Assembly (NCBI GenBank): GCA_020161455.1
Contig: JAIUNZ010000001.1
Span: 496,001-560,000 of the forward strand
Source: Bacteroidota bacterium
GTDB taxonomy: Bacteria > Bacteroidota > Bacteroidia > Flavobacteriales > Flavobacteriaceae
Reading direction: 5' to 3'
DNA length: 64,000 nucleotides
How positions within the stretch are numbered: position 1 is the stretch's first letter; each line of letters begins with the position of its first letter. The notes beneath the pieces are model-generated. The model was given only the letters and a program-made list of their open reading frames with translations. It searched no databases and was not told where the DNA came from. Positions 51,748 to 61,035 of this stretch are shown one piece after another. Made by a program: the position numbers and the translations under genes.

Positions 51748-52353
51748 TTACAAATCTTCTAAAAGCAGAAGATATAAGTTTTTTGCAACACTTCCATATT
51801 GAAGAAAATCTTCGTCTTTGGCTTTTTCAAAATATTTTATGGTTGTGATGTTATTTGGATAATCTTTGTCGTAATTCTTTTTTATGCCTCTGAGTCCATC
51901 GCTTTTAGATTCTATAATTTGGCTTGTTTTTGCCAAAATAACAATGTTAACAGGTAAATCGTTTGGTTTATGTTGTTTTATTTGATTGGAAGAAAACAAT
52001 ACCGAACCTTCTTCGGCAATTAAGTTTTCACATGTTGCAAAAAGAAACTTAGGATTTTCAACATCCTTATATTGCAATTTGTTTTCGTCCAACATCGAAA
52101 ATAATTTTGGTTCTATACACATTGCTTCACATTCAAACCAATCATTTTCTTCTAAGATGTTTAAAAATTGTTCTTTTACTTCACCCAAATCTTCGCAATA
52201 GATGAACTTTCCACCGTTTTTCTTAAAATTATACGTGAATTTTTCATCAACAGGAAGCAATGAAAAGCTAGAAGGAATGTTGTTAAATTCGCTCTGGTTA
52301 TCATCGTCGGAGGCATCATTGCTGCTGCCAAATATTTTTCTAAAAAGGCTCAT
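51748..52353 (-). CDS. LUD-domain protein (LutC/YkgG-like)
   Basis: This 201-residue protein of the lactate-utilisation LUD family has the order of elements ATCENLIAEEGSVLFSSNQIKQHKPNDLPVNIVILAKTSQIIES and GLRGIKKNY. It is not beside lutA/lutB here; in Bacteroidota a short LUD protein is regularly found between ftsH and cdsA, as in this window. Its role there is unknown. Confidence 0.8.
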   Translation of the reverse strand: MSLFRKIFGSSNDASDDDNQSEFNNIPSSFSLLPVDEKFTYNFKKNGGKFIYCEDLGEVKEQFLNILEENDWFECEAMCIEPKLFSMLDENKLQYKDVENPKFLFATCENLIAEEGSVLFSSNQIKQHKPNDLPVNIVILAKTSQIIESKSDGLRGIKKNYDKDYPNNITTIKYFEKAKDEDFLQYGSVAKNLYLLLLEDL

Positions 52354-52403
52354 GCGCTATATATAAACTTAAGCTTACTATTAGGAATCGTTCAAAGATA
52401 AAA

Positions 52404-52442
52404 AAATCTTAATTCAAAAACAGTTTTTGAATTAAGATTTTA
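52404..52442 (-). terminator. Terminator of ftsH
   Basis: A 39-bp nearly perfect palindrome (arms 52404-52422 and 52424-52442) is followed, on the minus strand, by T7. It separates ftsH from the LUD gene. Confidence 0.85.
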
Positions 52443-52464
52443 TAAAATTGTTAAATTTTGTGTT

Positions 52465-54387
52465 TTAAGCGTCGGCTACTAATTCGTCTTCATGCTTATC
52501 AAAAGGACGTTTCCCAAAAATAGTTTCTAAATCGTCTTTAAAAATAACTTCTTTTTCAATTAGTATATCGGCTAGTTTCAGCAGCTTATCTTTATTTTCT
52601 TCAAGTAGTTTTATTGCTCTTTGATATTCGTTTTCAATCAGTGTGTTAATTTCTTTATCAATTACCAAGGCTGTTTCTTCCGAATAGGGTTTTGAAAAAC
52701 TATACTCACTTTGCCCAGACGAATCGTAATAAGTTATGTTTCCCAGTTTTTCGTTCAAACCATAGATGGTAACCATGGCACGTGCTTGTTTGGTTACTTT
52801 TTCTAAATCACTCAATGCACCAGTAGATATTTTATCAAACACTACTTTTTCAGCAGCACGACCACCCATAGTAGCACACATTTCATCTAGCATTTGATCC
52901 GTTCTAACAATTAGTCGTTCTTCGGGCAAATACCAAGCGGCTCCAAGACTTTGTCCACGAGGAACAATAGTTACTTTTACTAATGGTGCAGCATGTTCTA
53001 GCATCCAACTTACAGTAGCATGTCCAGCTTCATGAACCGCAATAGCACGTTTTTCGTCTTTAGTAACAATTTTATTTTTCTTTTCCAATCCACCAACAAT
53101 TCGGTCAACGGCATCCAAAAAATCTTGCTTATCAACGGCTTCTTTATTTTGTCTAGCAGCAATCAATGCCGCTTCGTTACAAACATTAGCAATATCAGCA
53201 CCCGAAAAACCTGGTGTTTGTTTGGCTAAAAAATCCAAATCCAAATTATCCACTTTTTTCAATGGTGCCAAATGCACTTCAAATATTTCTTTACGTTCTC
53301 TAACGTCTGGCAGGTCAACATATATTTGTCTGTCAAAACGACCAGCACGCATCAAAGCTTTGTCTAAAACGTCTGCTCTATTGGTGGCTGCCAAAACGAT
53401 AACGTGAGTGTTCGTTCCAAAACCATCCATCTCGGTCAGTAATTGATTTAAAGTGTTTTCGCGCTCATCGTTAGAACCCGACATATTGTTTTTTCCTCTA
53501 GCACGACCAACAGCGTCAATTTCATCAATAAAGATAATAGCTGGCGATTTTTCTTTGGCTTGTTTGAATAAATCTCTAACACGAGACGCTCCTACTCCAA
53601 CAAACATTTCCACAAAATCAGAACCTGATAAAGAGAAGAACGGTACTTTTGCTTCACCCGCAACGGCTTTGGCCAATAAGGTTTTACCCGTTCCTGGAGG
53701 TCCAACCAATAAAGCTCCTTTTGGAATTTTACCGCCAAGTTTAGTGTATTTTTCTGGGTTTCTAAGGAATTCTACGATTTCTTGTACTTCCTCTTTTGCA
53801 CCTTCTAGTCCGGCAACATCCTTGAATGTAATTTTTACATCCGTTTTCTCATCAAATAGTTTTGCTTTCGATTTTCCAATATTGAATAATTGTCCGCCTC
53901 CGCCACCAGAGCCACCAGACATTCTTCGCATGATAAAAAACCACAAACCAATTATGAAAACAAATGGTAAAATAGAGACTAAAATCCCAGTCCACTCACC
54001 TCTTTGTTTGAAATCAAAAGATTTAAGTTTGTTCTCACTTTTAGCTTCTTCAAGTTTCTTTTGAAATAATTCATCATTCCCTATTTCAAAACTATAATGA
54101 GGTCCTTTATTTTCTCTTCCCAACACGTCGGAAGCTACTTTTTTATTCTCTTTTTCTTTCATTGCAGCAGCGGTCAAATAAACATCTGCTTCTGTTTTAT
54201 TGTACACAATAACTTTATCTACTTTTCCACTATCCAACATGGTGTTGAATTTAGATGAAGTTATTTTGCCTACTTCTTGGAAACTTCCACCGCCGAATAC
54301 ATTCAACAATAGGAACACTCCGATTAAAAGTCCATAAATCCAATACGGACTGAACTTAAAATTATTTTGTTTTTTTTCGTTAGCCAT
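52465..54387 (-). CDS. ftsH: ATP-dependent zinc metalloprotease FtsH
   Basis: In this 640-residue membrane AAA protease two transmembrane helices (about 14-30 and 133-152) bracket a periplasmic domain. The AAA module has Walker A GPPGTGKT (229-236), Walker B with FIDEIDAVG (286-294) and SRH NRADV..AGRFDR. The zinc site HEAGH lies at 452-456. It degrades misfolded membrane proteins and controls lipid A or sigma levels in other bacteria. A transcript with rsfS upstream is likely (18 bp gap). Confidence 0.97.
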   Translation of the reverse strand: MANEKKQNNFKFSPYWIYGLLIGVFLLLNVFGGGSFQEVGKITSSKFNTMLDSGKVDKVIVYNKTEADVYLTAAAMKEKENKKVASDVLGRENKGPHYSFEIGNDELFQKKLEEAKSENKLKSFDFKQRGEWTGILVSILPFVFIIGLWFFIMRRMSGGSGGGGGQLFNIGKSKAKLFDEKTDVKITFKDVAGLEGAKEEVQEIVEFLRNPEKYTKLGGKIPKGALLVGPPGTGKTLLAKAVAGEAKVPFFSLSGSDFVEMFVGVGASRVRDLFKQAKEKSPAIIFIDEIDAVGRARGKNNMSGSNDERENTLNQLLTEMDGFGTNTHVIVLAATNRADVLDKALMRAGRFDRQIYVDLPDVRERKEIFEVHLAPLKKVDNLDLDFLAKQTPGFSGADIANVCNEAALIAARQNKEAVDKQDFLDAVDRIVGGLEKKNKIVTKDEKRAIAVHEAGHATVSWMLEHAAPLVKVTIVPRGQSLGAAWYLPEERLIVRTDQMLDEMCATMGGRAAEKVVFDKISTGALSDLEKVTKQARAMVTIYGLNEKLGNITYYDSSGQSEYSFSKPYSEETALVIDKEINTLIENEYQRAIKLLEENKDKLLKLADILIEKEVIFKDDLETIFGKRPFDKHEDELVADA

Positions 54388-54405
54388 TTTTTGTGTAGGT
54401 ATTTT

Positions 54406-54777
54406 TTAGTAATTCGTTGGAATGGTAGTTATTTTGGCATCGCCCCAAAGACCTTCAATATTGTAAAATTCTCGGATTTGTTTTTGGAACACATGAACCA
54501 CAATGTTCACATAATCCATCAAAACCCACTCGCCATTGTCCGTTCCTTCTACGTGCCATGGTTTGTCTTTTAATTCTTTGGATACTAATTTTTGGATGGA
54601 GTTAACAATAGCGTTAACTTGGGTGTTTGAATTTCCGTTGCAGATGATAAAATAATCACAAACTGCTGTGTCTATTTCTCTTAAATCTAGGATGTCAATA
54701 TCATTTCCTTTTACTTCTTCTATGCCTTTTATTATGTTTGCTAATAAAATATCTGATTGAACTTCTCTTTTCGCCAT
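54406..54777 (-). CDS. rsfS: Ribosome silencing factor RsfS
   Basis: This 123-residue protein of the Iojap/RsfS family has IDILDLREIDTAVCDYFIICNGNSNTQVNAI and W..EGTDNGEWVLMDYVNIVVHVF as conserved blocks. It binds ribosomal protein L14 and blocks subunit joining in stationary phase. The gene precedes ftsH in many Bacteroidota. Confidence 0.95.
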   Translation of the reverse strand: MAKREVQSDILLANIIKGIEEVKGNDIDILDLREIDTAVCDYFIICNGNSNTQVNAIVNSIQKLVSKELKDKPWHVEGTDNGEWVLMDYVNIVVHVFQKQIREFYNIEGLWGDAKITTIPTNY

Positions 54778-54872
54778 GTATTATTTTTCTATGAATTGCA
54801 AAGGTATTACTTTTTGTGTTTATTTTTGCTTAATAAAAGTCTAAAATTAGCAACAATAAAGTACCTTGTTCC

Positions 54873-55601
54873 ATGCTTATAATCAAACTCAATGCCACAG
54901 ATTCTACTAATGATTATTTGAAGCAATTGAATAAGGAAAAACCACTTGACAATTTCACCACAGTTACTACGGTTTCTCAAACCAAAGGAAAAGGACAAAT
55001 GGGTGCGCAATGGACTAGCCAACCTGGTAAAAACTTAACCTTTAGTCTTTTATACAAACCAAAAAAACAATTTTGCACTTCTATTTTTGACGTAAATGTA
55101 ACCATTGCTGTTTCGATTATTGAAGCATTAGAAACATTTGAAATTCCAAAACTAAACATCAAATGGCCGAACGACATTTTGGCAGAAAACAAAAAGATTG
55201 GTGGCATACTTATCGAAAACAGTCTAAAAGCCGATGCAACTATCGATACCATCATCGGAATTGGCATCAACGTTAACCAAGAATCTTTTCCTGATTTTAT
55301 TCAAGCGAGTTCGTTGAAAAAAATAACTGGTCTCGAATACGACCTAGAAATATTGCTCGACAAAATAACGAACACTATTCAACAAAACTTAGAAGAAATC
55401 GATTCTCAAAAAGAATTCTTTTGGAAACAATACCATCAGCATTTATTCAAACACAACCAACCTATGGCGTTTGAAAACACATCTCAAGAAAAGTTTATGG
55501 GCATCATTAAAAATGTTTCTACCGATGGAAAACTACAGATACAATTGGAAGATGACTCAATACAGTCTTTTGGATTGAAGGAAATTAAGATGTTGTATTA
55601 A
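54873..55601 (+). CDS. birA: Biotin-[acetyl-CoA-carboxylase] ligase
   Basis: The 242-residue ligase lacks the N-terminal DNA-binding domain of E. coli BirA, so it is a pure enzyme without a repressor role. ATP/biotin motifs are TDSTNDYLK, KGKGQMGAQWTSQPGKNLTFS (the GRGRxxRxW-type loop) and IKWPNDILAENKKIGGIL, with the C-terminal SH3-like domain at about 195-242. It attaches biotin to carboxylases in the cytoplasm. It is divergent from rsfS. Confidence 0.95.
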   Translation: MLIIKLNATDSTNDYLKQLNKEKPLDNFTTVTTVSQTKGKGQMGAQWTSQPGKNLTFSLLYKPKKQFCTSIFDVNVTIAVSIIEALETFEIPKLNIKWPNDILAENKKIGGILIENSLKADATIDTIIGIGINVNQESFPDFIQASSLKKITGLEYDLEILLDKITNTIQQNLEEIDSQKEFFWKQYHQHLFKHNQPMAFENTSQEKFMGIIKNVSTDGKLQIQLEDDSIQSFGLKEIKMLY

Positions 55602-55602
55602 T

Positions 55603-56769
55603 CTAAAACAACCCTTTAAAACCAGCATTCTTTATCCCAATCTTACGGGCATCAAAGTTCATTTTGTCGTGCAACAAGCTAGCATATACGGAGCGGAAAT
55701 CAATCTCATGTTTTAAATCACCATTATCAAGGTCAGACAGGTTTGGATTGTTCCCAAATACTTTTCCTTTGTTGCTGCCGCCAATAACAAACATCGGAGC
55801 TGCCTTTCCATGGTCTGTGCCACTGCCGTTGTCTTTTACTCTTCTTCCAAATTCGGAAAACACTACAACAGTTACATTTTGCATCAGTTTGGCATTCTTC
55901 AAGTCGCTATAAAAACTCGCCACAGCATCGTTCAGTTCCGTTAAGTTTCGATTCTGAATATTTAATTGATTGTCGTGCGTGTCATAACCATTTTGCGATG
56001 TATAATACACTTTCGAATTCAAGTTTCCTTTTACCAATCGTGCAATCCATTCTAAGTTTTTACCCAAATTAGTTTTCGGATAACTTACCTCAGCCGTTGA
56101 TTTTGCCAACGCTTTCTGAATGTCTTCCGAACCTTCCATCACCGAGTTGGCAATCTTCCGAACAAAGTCTAACTGCGGATTATCCGAAATTTTTCCTACT
56201 TCTTCTTTCTCGTTTTTAATCTTAAATCTATTTGGGTCTTTCACTGTGATTGAATTTGGCTCATCACCTTTCAATGCCAAGTTGTCAATATTGTCTAAGT
56301 TTATTCCCGCCGTTGGTTCGTGGTCGTTACACTTCAAATCTAAATACTTCCCAAGCCAACCATTGTTTGCATAAGTATTACTATCGGTAGCCGTTTGCCA
56401 TATTTCTTGACTGCGAAAGTGGGAACGCACTGGTTCGGGATAACCCACGTTTTGCAACACACTCAAATCACCATTTTGTTGCATATTGGCAAAATCTTTT
56501 AACGCAGGATGAAAACCCATACCGTTGTTTTTGCCTAAAAGAACATCTTTAGAAAGCGCAATTTTACTTCGCAAATCATAATACAACGGATTATCATAAG
56601 GCACAAACGTATTTAAACCATCATTACCACCGTTTAGCTGAATGAACACCAAACATTGCTCACCAATCACCAAACTAGGTTGTTGTCCAAAAGCATGTAA
56701 AAAGCTTGGCAACAATAATGAACCTCCTGTAAAAGTTCCTGTTAAGGATAAAAAATTTCTTCTATTCAT
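55603..56769 (-). CDS. DUF1501 protein with twin-arginine-like leader
   Basis: The 388-residue protein has leader MNRRNFLSLTGTFTGGSLLLPSF, which has an RRxFL twin-arginine pattern. The body matches DUF1501 (sulfatase/alkaline-phosphatase fold): QLNGGNDGLNTFVPY (about 44-58), GFHPAL, VVVFSEFGRRVKDNGSGTDHGKAAPMFVIGG. The function is unknown. The ORF begins 2 bp after the DUF1800 gene, its standard partner. Confidence 0.88.
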   Translation of the reverse strand: MNRRNFLSLTGTFTGGSLLLPSFLHAFGQQPSLVIGEQCLVFIQLNGGNDGLNTFVPYDNPLYYDLRSKIALSKDVLLGKNNGMGFHPALKDFANMQQNGDLSVLQNVGYPEPVRSHFRSQEIWQTATDSNTYANNGWLGKYLDLKCNDHEPTAGINLDNIDNLALKGDEPNSITVKDPNRFKIKNEKEEVGKISDNPQLDFVRKIANSVMEGSEDIQKALAKSTAEVSYPKTNLGKNLEWIARLVKGNLNSKVYYTSQNGYDTHDNQLNIQNRNLTELNDAVASFYSDLKNAKLMQNVTVVVFSEFGRRVKDNGSGTDHGKAAPMFVIGGSNKGKVFGNNPNLSDLDNGDLKHEIDFRSVYASLLHDKMNFDARKIGIKNAGFKGLF

Positions 56770-56771
56770 AA

Positions 56772-58166
56772 CTATATCAATTGGAATTCAGGCAATTTCA
56801 CCATCGTGTTAAACAATCGAAGTACAGCGTTTTCTGCACCTTCGCTCTTGGGATTAAAATCATATTTCAACAACTCTTCAAAGTCTTTCTGCATCGAGTC
56901 ATCTGTTTGAAACAACACTCGTTCGCTCAGTTGTGCAATAATTGTTTTGTTGGTGCCATTTGCATCAAAATCTATCGAAACCCGAAGCATCGTATCACTA
57001 TTTTCATCCATCATTTCATCGCTCATATACTTTCTTCTTCGGTTTAACGGCTGTCCGCTACACAACAAATCTGCCACATTATTGCGTTGCAAATACATTT
57101 GTGATGACAACCATTCATTCCCACCATTCCAACCTTTTACATTTGGTTGATTAAACAAATCCATGCCTTGTTGTTTCAAGAAAAACGTCAATACTCGTGT
57201 ATTCATTTTTTCTATCTTCAATTCGTATTTCAGTTGCAGGATATACACCAATGGATCTTTGATTTTGCTTCCCGATATATTCTTTTGGTATTCTTCTGTA
57301 AAAATCTTGGTCAACAACGGTTGCAGTTCAAAATTCACTTTTCTAAAATAATCTCCATAATACGTCACCAATTCTTCCGAAGGTTTGTCATAGAGAAACC
57401 ACTTTAAAATTTTTCGGGTAACAAAATAAGGGATTGCTTTTTGCTCAAAAATAATATCCACCAATTCATCGGCTTTAAACGTTCCCGTTTTGCCAAAATA
57501 GGTTATGGTATCATTGTTCTCTAATAATTTTCGGTAGTTGGCGTTGGTTTCGCCAATTGTTAAACCCGCCAATCCTTTAGCACCATTCTTAATGTCTTCC
57601 TCCGTATAATTGCCAATACCTAGCGTGAACAACTCCAACAATTCCCTACTAAGGTTTTCATTAATTTTATCTCGTCTATTATCCACATTGTCCAGATAGC
57701 GCACCATTGCATTAGTTTTTAGCACCGCTTTGGTCAAGGTTTTAAAATTACCAAACGCTTGCTCGCGCAACAACTGATTGTGCTGAAAGACCCAATGGTT
57801 TACTTTTACTTTCTGATAGGTAGATACAAAATGATTGTGCCAAAAACAAGTCATCTTTTCGCGAAGCGGAAAAGCCTCATCCATCATTTTTTCGAGCCAC
57901 CATTCTTTTAGTTTTTGCGACACCTGAATTTCTTTTCGCAATATTTTTTTAACAGCGTCTTCATCATCAGTCGTTTTCATCAGTTGACGAGCAGCTTTCA
58001 ATTCTGCTTTAGTTTTAGGGCTATCGACCAACAAATCGGGTTCTTTTTTATCTACTTTGGTGGCAAACGATTGCTCCAAAAACTTTTGAAGTCCTAATGT
58101 TTCTATTTTTTGTGCTTCTTTTCCCGAAAAACCCAAGCGAAGTGACCAAAGCGTATTGCGATTCAT
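56772..58166 (-). CDS. DUF1800 protein
   Basis: I set the start at the ATG at 58166 (464 residues, MNRNTLWSLRLGFSGKEAQK), as the longer frame from 58307 adds 47 residues without similarity or a start context. DUF1800 motifs are REKMTCFWHNHFVSTYQKV, NENLSRELLELFTLGIGNYTEEDIKNGAKGLAG and the tail FNTMVKLPEFQL. DUF1800/DUF1501 pairs are common in marine and soil bacteria, but the biochemical role is not known. Confidence 0.88.
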   Translation of the reverse strand: MNRNTLWSLRLGFSGKEAQKIETLGLQKFLEQSFATKVDKKEPDLLVDSPKTKAELKAARQLMKTTDDEDAVKKILRKEIQVSQKLKEWWLEKMMDEAFPLREKMTCFWHNHFVSTYQKVKVNHWVFQHNQLLREQAFGNFKTLTKAVLKTNAMVRYLDNVDNRRDKINENLSRELLELFTLGIGNYTEEDIKNGAKGLAGLTIGETNANYRKLLENNDTITYFGKTGTFKADELVDIIFEQKAIPYFVTRKILKWFLYDKPSEELVTYYGDYFRKVNFELQPLLTKIFTEEYQKNISGSKIKDPLVYILQLKYELKIEKMNTRVLTFFLKQQGMDLFNQPNVKGWNGGNEWLSSQMYLQRNNVADLLCSGQPLNRRRKYMSDEMMDENSDTMLRVSIDFDANGTNKTIIAQLSERVLFQTDDSMQKDFEELLKYDFNPKSEGAENAVLRLFNTMVKLPEFQLI

Positions 58167-58332
58167 AACCAAAATTTGAAAATTTAAAGTTAAGACTTTT
58201 GATATCAAATAAGGTTTAATTATGCTTAAGTAATTTTGTCCAAATCTGTTTTTCAGTAAAGAGATGCGATTAACTGCAGCTACGCAACATCGCCCGAATC
58301 TATTCATTACAAATCAATTAAACTTAGTTTAG

Positions 58333-58340
58333 TATCTTTG
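58333..58340 (+). promoter_or_regulatory. -7 box of the SdiA-regulated-like gene
   Basis: TATCTTTG fits TAnnTTTG, 32 nt before the ATG at 58372. No convincing -33 TTG is seen. Confidence 0.5.
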
Positions 58341-58371
58341 AACATTGGAGAATTAAAGCAATCAAAGTGCT

Positions 58372-59268
58372 ATGAAAATATTTAGTTGGAAAATTATTAG
58401 TTTATTCGTTATAACTTTATCATTAGGCTGGACAACCGAAATGGGTTCGGGGTACAACATCCAGAAACCCAATACCACATTTGTGCTTCCTGATATTCTT
58501 CATGAAATCTCTGGATTGACAGATATTGACCAAAGAACTATTGCCTGTATTCAAGACGAAAATGGTATTATTTTTATCTATGATATTGTTCTGAATAAAA
58601 TCAAGAAACAATATAATTTCCATCTTGATGGCGATTATGAAGGCATAACTAAGGTAGGCACCACAATGTATGTACTAAGAAGTGATGGTGTTTTATTTGA
58701 GTTTTTGAATTATGAAAGTCCAAATTTTAAATTAAAAACCTATCAAACAGGAATTCCTGCCCACAACAACGAAGGACTTTGCTATGATGCTGACAGCAAC
58801 ATACTATTGATAGCCAACAAAGGAAAATCCGTAAAAGGCAAAGAGTTTAAAGACAAAAGAGCTATTTATGGATTTGATTTAAAAACCAAAAAACTAACCA
58901 CTTCTCCCGTTTATGAATTTGATATTAATGTTATTAAAAAACATGTTGCCGACAAGAAAATAAAAGTACCTACAAAACTAAAAAAAGGGGAAAACCCAGA
59001 ACCTTTTATTAAACTTATGACCTCAGCAATTGCTATTCATCCCATGTCAAAAAAACTCTATGTACTTTCGGCTGCCGACCATTTGTTTTTTGTGTTTAAT
59101 AGAAATGGAAGCATACATCACATTGAACCTTTAAGCACAACTGTTTTTAACAAGGCAGAAGGCATTACTTTTTTAGAAAATGGCGACATGCTTATTACCA
59201 ACGAAGGACAACAAAAAAAGCCAACCTTTCTTCGATTTAACTATAAACCAACTGGAGTTAAAAAGTAG
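58372..59268 (+). CDS. SdiA-regulated-like beta-propeller protein
   Basis: The 298-residue protein has an N-terminal hydrophobic signal (about 5-22, without a lipobox). The propeller-like repeats LHEISGLTDIDQRTIACIQDENGIIFIYD, DYEGITKVGTTMYVLRSDGVLFEF, NNEGLCYDADSNILLIANKGK and AEGITFLENGDMLITNEGQ match the SdiA-regulated domain family. It would be a periplasmic or surface protein with unknown ligand. Confidence 0.8.
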   Translation: MKIFSWKIISLFVITLSLGWTTEMGSGYNIQKPNTTFVLPDILHEISGLTDIDQRTIACIQDENGIIFIYDIVLNKIKKQYNFHLDGDYEGITKVGTTMYVLRSDGVLFEFLNYESPNFKLKTYQTGIPAHNNEGLCYDADSNILLIANKGKSVKGKEFKDKRAIYGFDLKTKKLTTSPVYEFDINVIKKHVADKKIKVPTKLKKGENPEPFIKLMTSAIAIHPMSKKLYVLSAADHLFFVFNRNGSIHHIEPLSTTVFNKAEGITFLENGDMLITNEGQQKKPTFLRFNYKPTGVKK

Positions 59269-59328
59269 TTTGCAACAACATTGCTACTCCAATTTCGCAA
59301 CAACACAAACCAACAACCCACTTAGTAA

Positions 59329-59348
59329 CCCTGAGCGCAGTCGAAGGG
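59329..59348. repeat. CCCTGAGCGCAGTCGAAGGG palindrome-like repeat
   Basis: This 20-bp word, with CCCT/AGGG ends, resembles a short sequence dispersed in many Bacteroidota genomes. It sits in the gap between the SdiA-regulated-like gene and the next lipoprotein gene. Confidence 0.5.
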
Positions 59349-59397
59349 CACAAATCGCTCATCACACAACATCCTTTTTCTGGCGTTTTGTTTTGTA

Positions 59398-59886
59398 TTA
59401 GTTTGTTTTAGTACTACAGTCAACCGAAGCAAATTTGTATTTCACCTTTTCAAAATCAATAGGTTTATCTTTTTTAAAATAGGAAGCCCCTAGATACATT
59501 TCAATTTCTCCATTGCCTAAAATGAGTTCGTCGCCTTGTTTTAAAAATGCCATCGGATTTTTATACGTTTTAGTTACATCCTTAGTAAGTATGAATGTAT
59601 AGGAACAAAACAAAGTATCTCCTTTAAACTCGCCTTCAATTTTACCTTCTCTTTTAGGTTCATCAAAAACCTTCATCACCAAACTACCTCCTATTTTCCC
59701 ATCTTTTAATGGCGTAATTTTTAAATCTAGTGTGTCTTTTTCATACACCGCTTTGTAGCATTGTTCGGTAGCTAGTTGTTCTGTTTCTGTGTTTGTCTTC
59801 TCAGTTTCTTTTTTATCTTCATTCTTTTTACAACTCTGAAAACCAATTAAAATTAAAACCAAACCTACTATTCTTATTTTTTTCAT
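59398..59886 (-). CDS. Lipoprotein of unknown function
   Basis: The 162 residues begin with lipobox IGFQSC (C19), followed by a charged Lys/Glu/Thr linker (KKNEDKKETEKTNTETEQL), then a small domain with alternating beta-like segments (YKAVYEKDTLDLKITPLKDGKIGGSLVM, GKIEGEFKGDTLFCSYTFIL) resembling lipocalin- or META-like barrels. I do not recognise a named family. Transcription appears to be monocistronic. Confidence 0.7.
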   Translation of the reverse strand: MKKIRIVGLVLILIGFQSCKKNEDKKETEKTNTETEQLATEQCYKAVYEKDTLDLKITPLKDGKIGGSLVMKVFDEPKREGKIEGEFKGDTLFCSYTFILTKDVTKTYKNPMAFLKQGDELILGNGEIEMYLGASYFKKDKPIDFEKVKYKFASVDCSTKTN

Positions 59887-60056
59887 GTCAATAAAATTTA
59901 GTTACTAAATGAGTATTAATAAATATAAATGTACGAATTAATTATTGAGTAGTATTAAAAATTTAGTGATTTAAAATGTTTTGCCAATTGCACTTACTAT
60001 AAGTACACATTTGTGCAACTGCTTATGCATTTAATTTCAGTAAGCAGTCAATTGTC

Positions 60057-60739
60057 TTAATTTATCGCTTTATCTTTTTTAAAATTATATTTAACTGCAA
60101 AATTTACGAGGTTATTTTCAACATTATACGATCTTCTTCCCAGAAGATTATCACTAAATCCCTTTGAATCACCACTGTAATATTCAAAATCTAAATACAC
60201 AGCCAATTTTTTATTGATAAAATAATTCAAACCATAACCGGAATTAATACTACCATATTGTTTTGGGTAATCTATTGGTTGTAAATTTGCTGAGTAATTT
60301 CCATAATTACTTTTACTTTCCATAGTATAAGCAGCCCCAATTTTTAGACTACCTACTAAATTTTTATAAATTCTAAACTCCCATTTGACATCAATTGGAA
60401 CACAAATAACGGCTCCATTAAAACTACCATAACTTTCATCTGAACCAAAATCAATCCAACTTCCACCATGAGTATCTGGTTTATAAAACGAAACTCCAGT
60501 TTCATAATATTTAATTCTAGCAGACAAACTCCAATGTCTTGCAAAATAATATTCAGATAAAAAACCACCTTGAAACGAACTTTTTGATGCCTCATTTGAA
60601 AAAGAACTAATTTTATTTATTCCAATTTCTACACCAAAAAAAACCAATTCCCTTTTGGATTTATATTTTCATTTGTTTGAGAAATAATTCTATTTGAAAA
60701 CAAACTCAGTAGGGCAATAATAAATATTTTACTTTTCAT
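60057..60739 (-). pseudogene. Outer-membrane barrel gene with a one-base frameshift
   Basis: Translation from ATG 60739 gives a signal peptide (MKSKIFIIALLSLFSNRIIS) and 30 or so residues to GNW, then runs out of frame at an A8 tract (60636-60643); nine A would give WFFFGVEIGINKISS and continue in the long frame to 60057. The total span of 683 bp is one base short of a codon multiple. The remainder has barrel-type strands and a final strand NLVNFAVKYNFKKD. It is a frameshifted gene, a phase-variable gene, or a sequencing error. Confidence 0.8.
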
Positions 60740-61007
60740 ATTTACTTTTTTAAGTTAACATTGATTTCTTTTAATAATCATTCAAAAATTATTATTTTTA
60801 TTACTTTAAAAATACGAATGTAATAAAAATAGTAACCCAAAAATTACGGTTTCCCACATTTCAAAAAAGATTTCTTCAATTTCTTTAATCTGTGTTCCTT
60901 TCACCAAGAATTAAAATCCGTATTTATTTGCGTTTGGCACCGTCAATCCGATTTAACCGCGTTCCAACAAACCGTCAAACAAAAAAAACATTTCCCATAA
61001 AAATCTT
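60740..61007. other. Non-coding gap with dispersed repeat words
   Basis: This AT-rich sequence without a gene is followed by a moderate-GC patch (about 60865-60985). It has the phrase TTTCTTTAATCTGTGTTCC, also found in variant form near 36131-36153, and repeats CCGTCAA-type words. I see no tRNA, riboswitch or small ORF here. Confidence 0.5.
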
Positions 61008-61015
61008 TATCTTTG
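61008..61015 (+). promoter_or_regulatory. -7 box of the class V aminotransferase gene
   Basis: TATCTTTG fits TAnnTTTG, 20 nt upstream of the start codon at 61036. Confidence 0.5.
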
Positions 61016-61035
61016 AACTCTAAACAATTTAGGGC

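Noticed and set aside
53453-54064. 203-codon frame opposite ftsH
   Set aside because: It is antisense to the AAA/protease coding region and lacks any recognisable domain; long antisense frames are common over conserved genes.
58167-58307. N-terminal extension of the DUF1800 protein
   Set aside because: The 47 extra residues resemble translated intergenic DNA; MNRNTLWSLRLGFSG is the normal start of the family.
60018-60048. ACTGCTTA/TAAGCAGT hairpin as a terminator
   Set aside because: The arms are only 8 bp with a 15-nt loop and no T tract on either strand.
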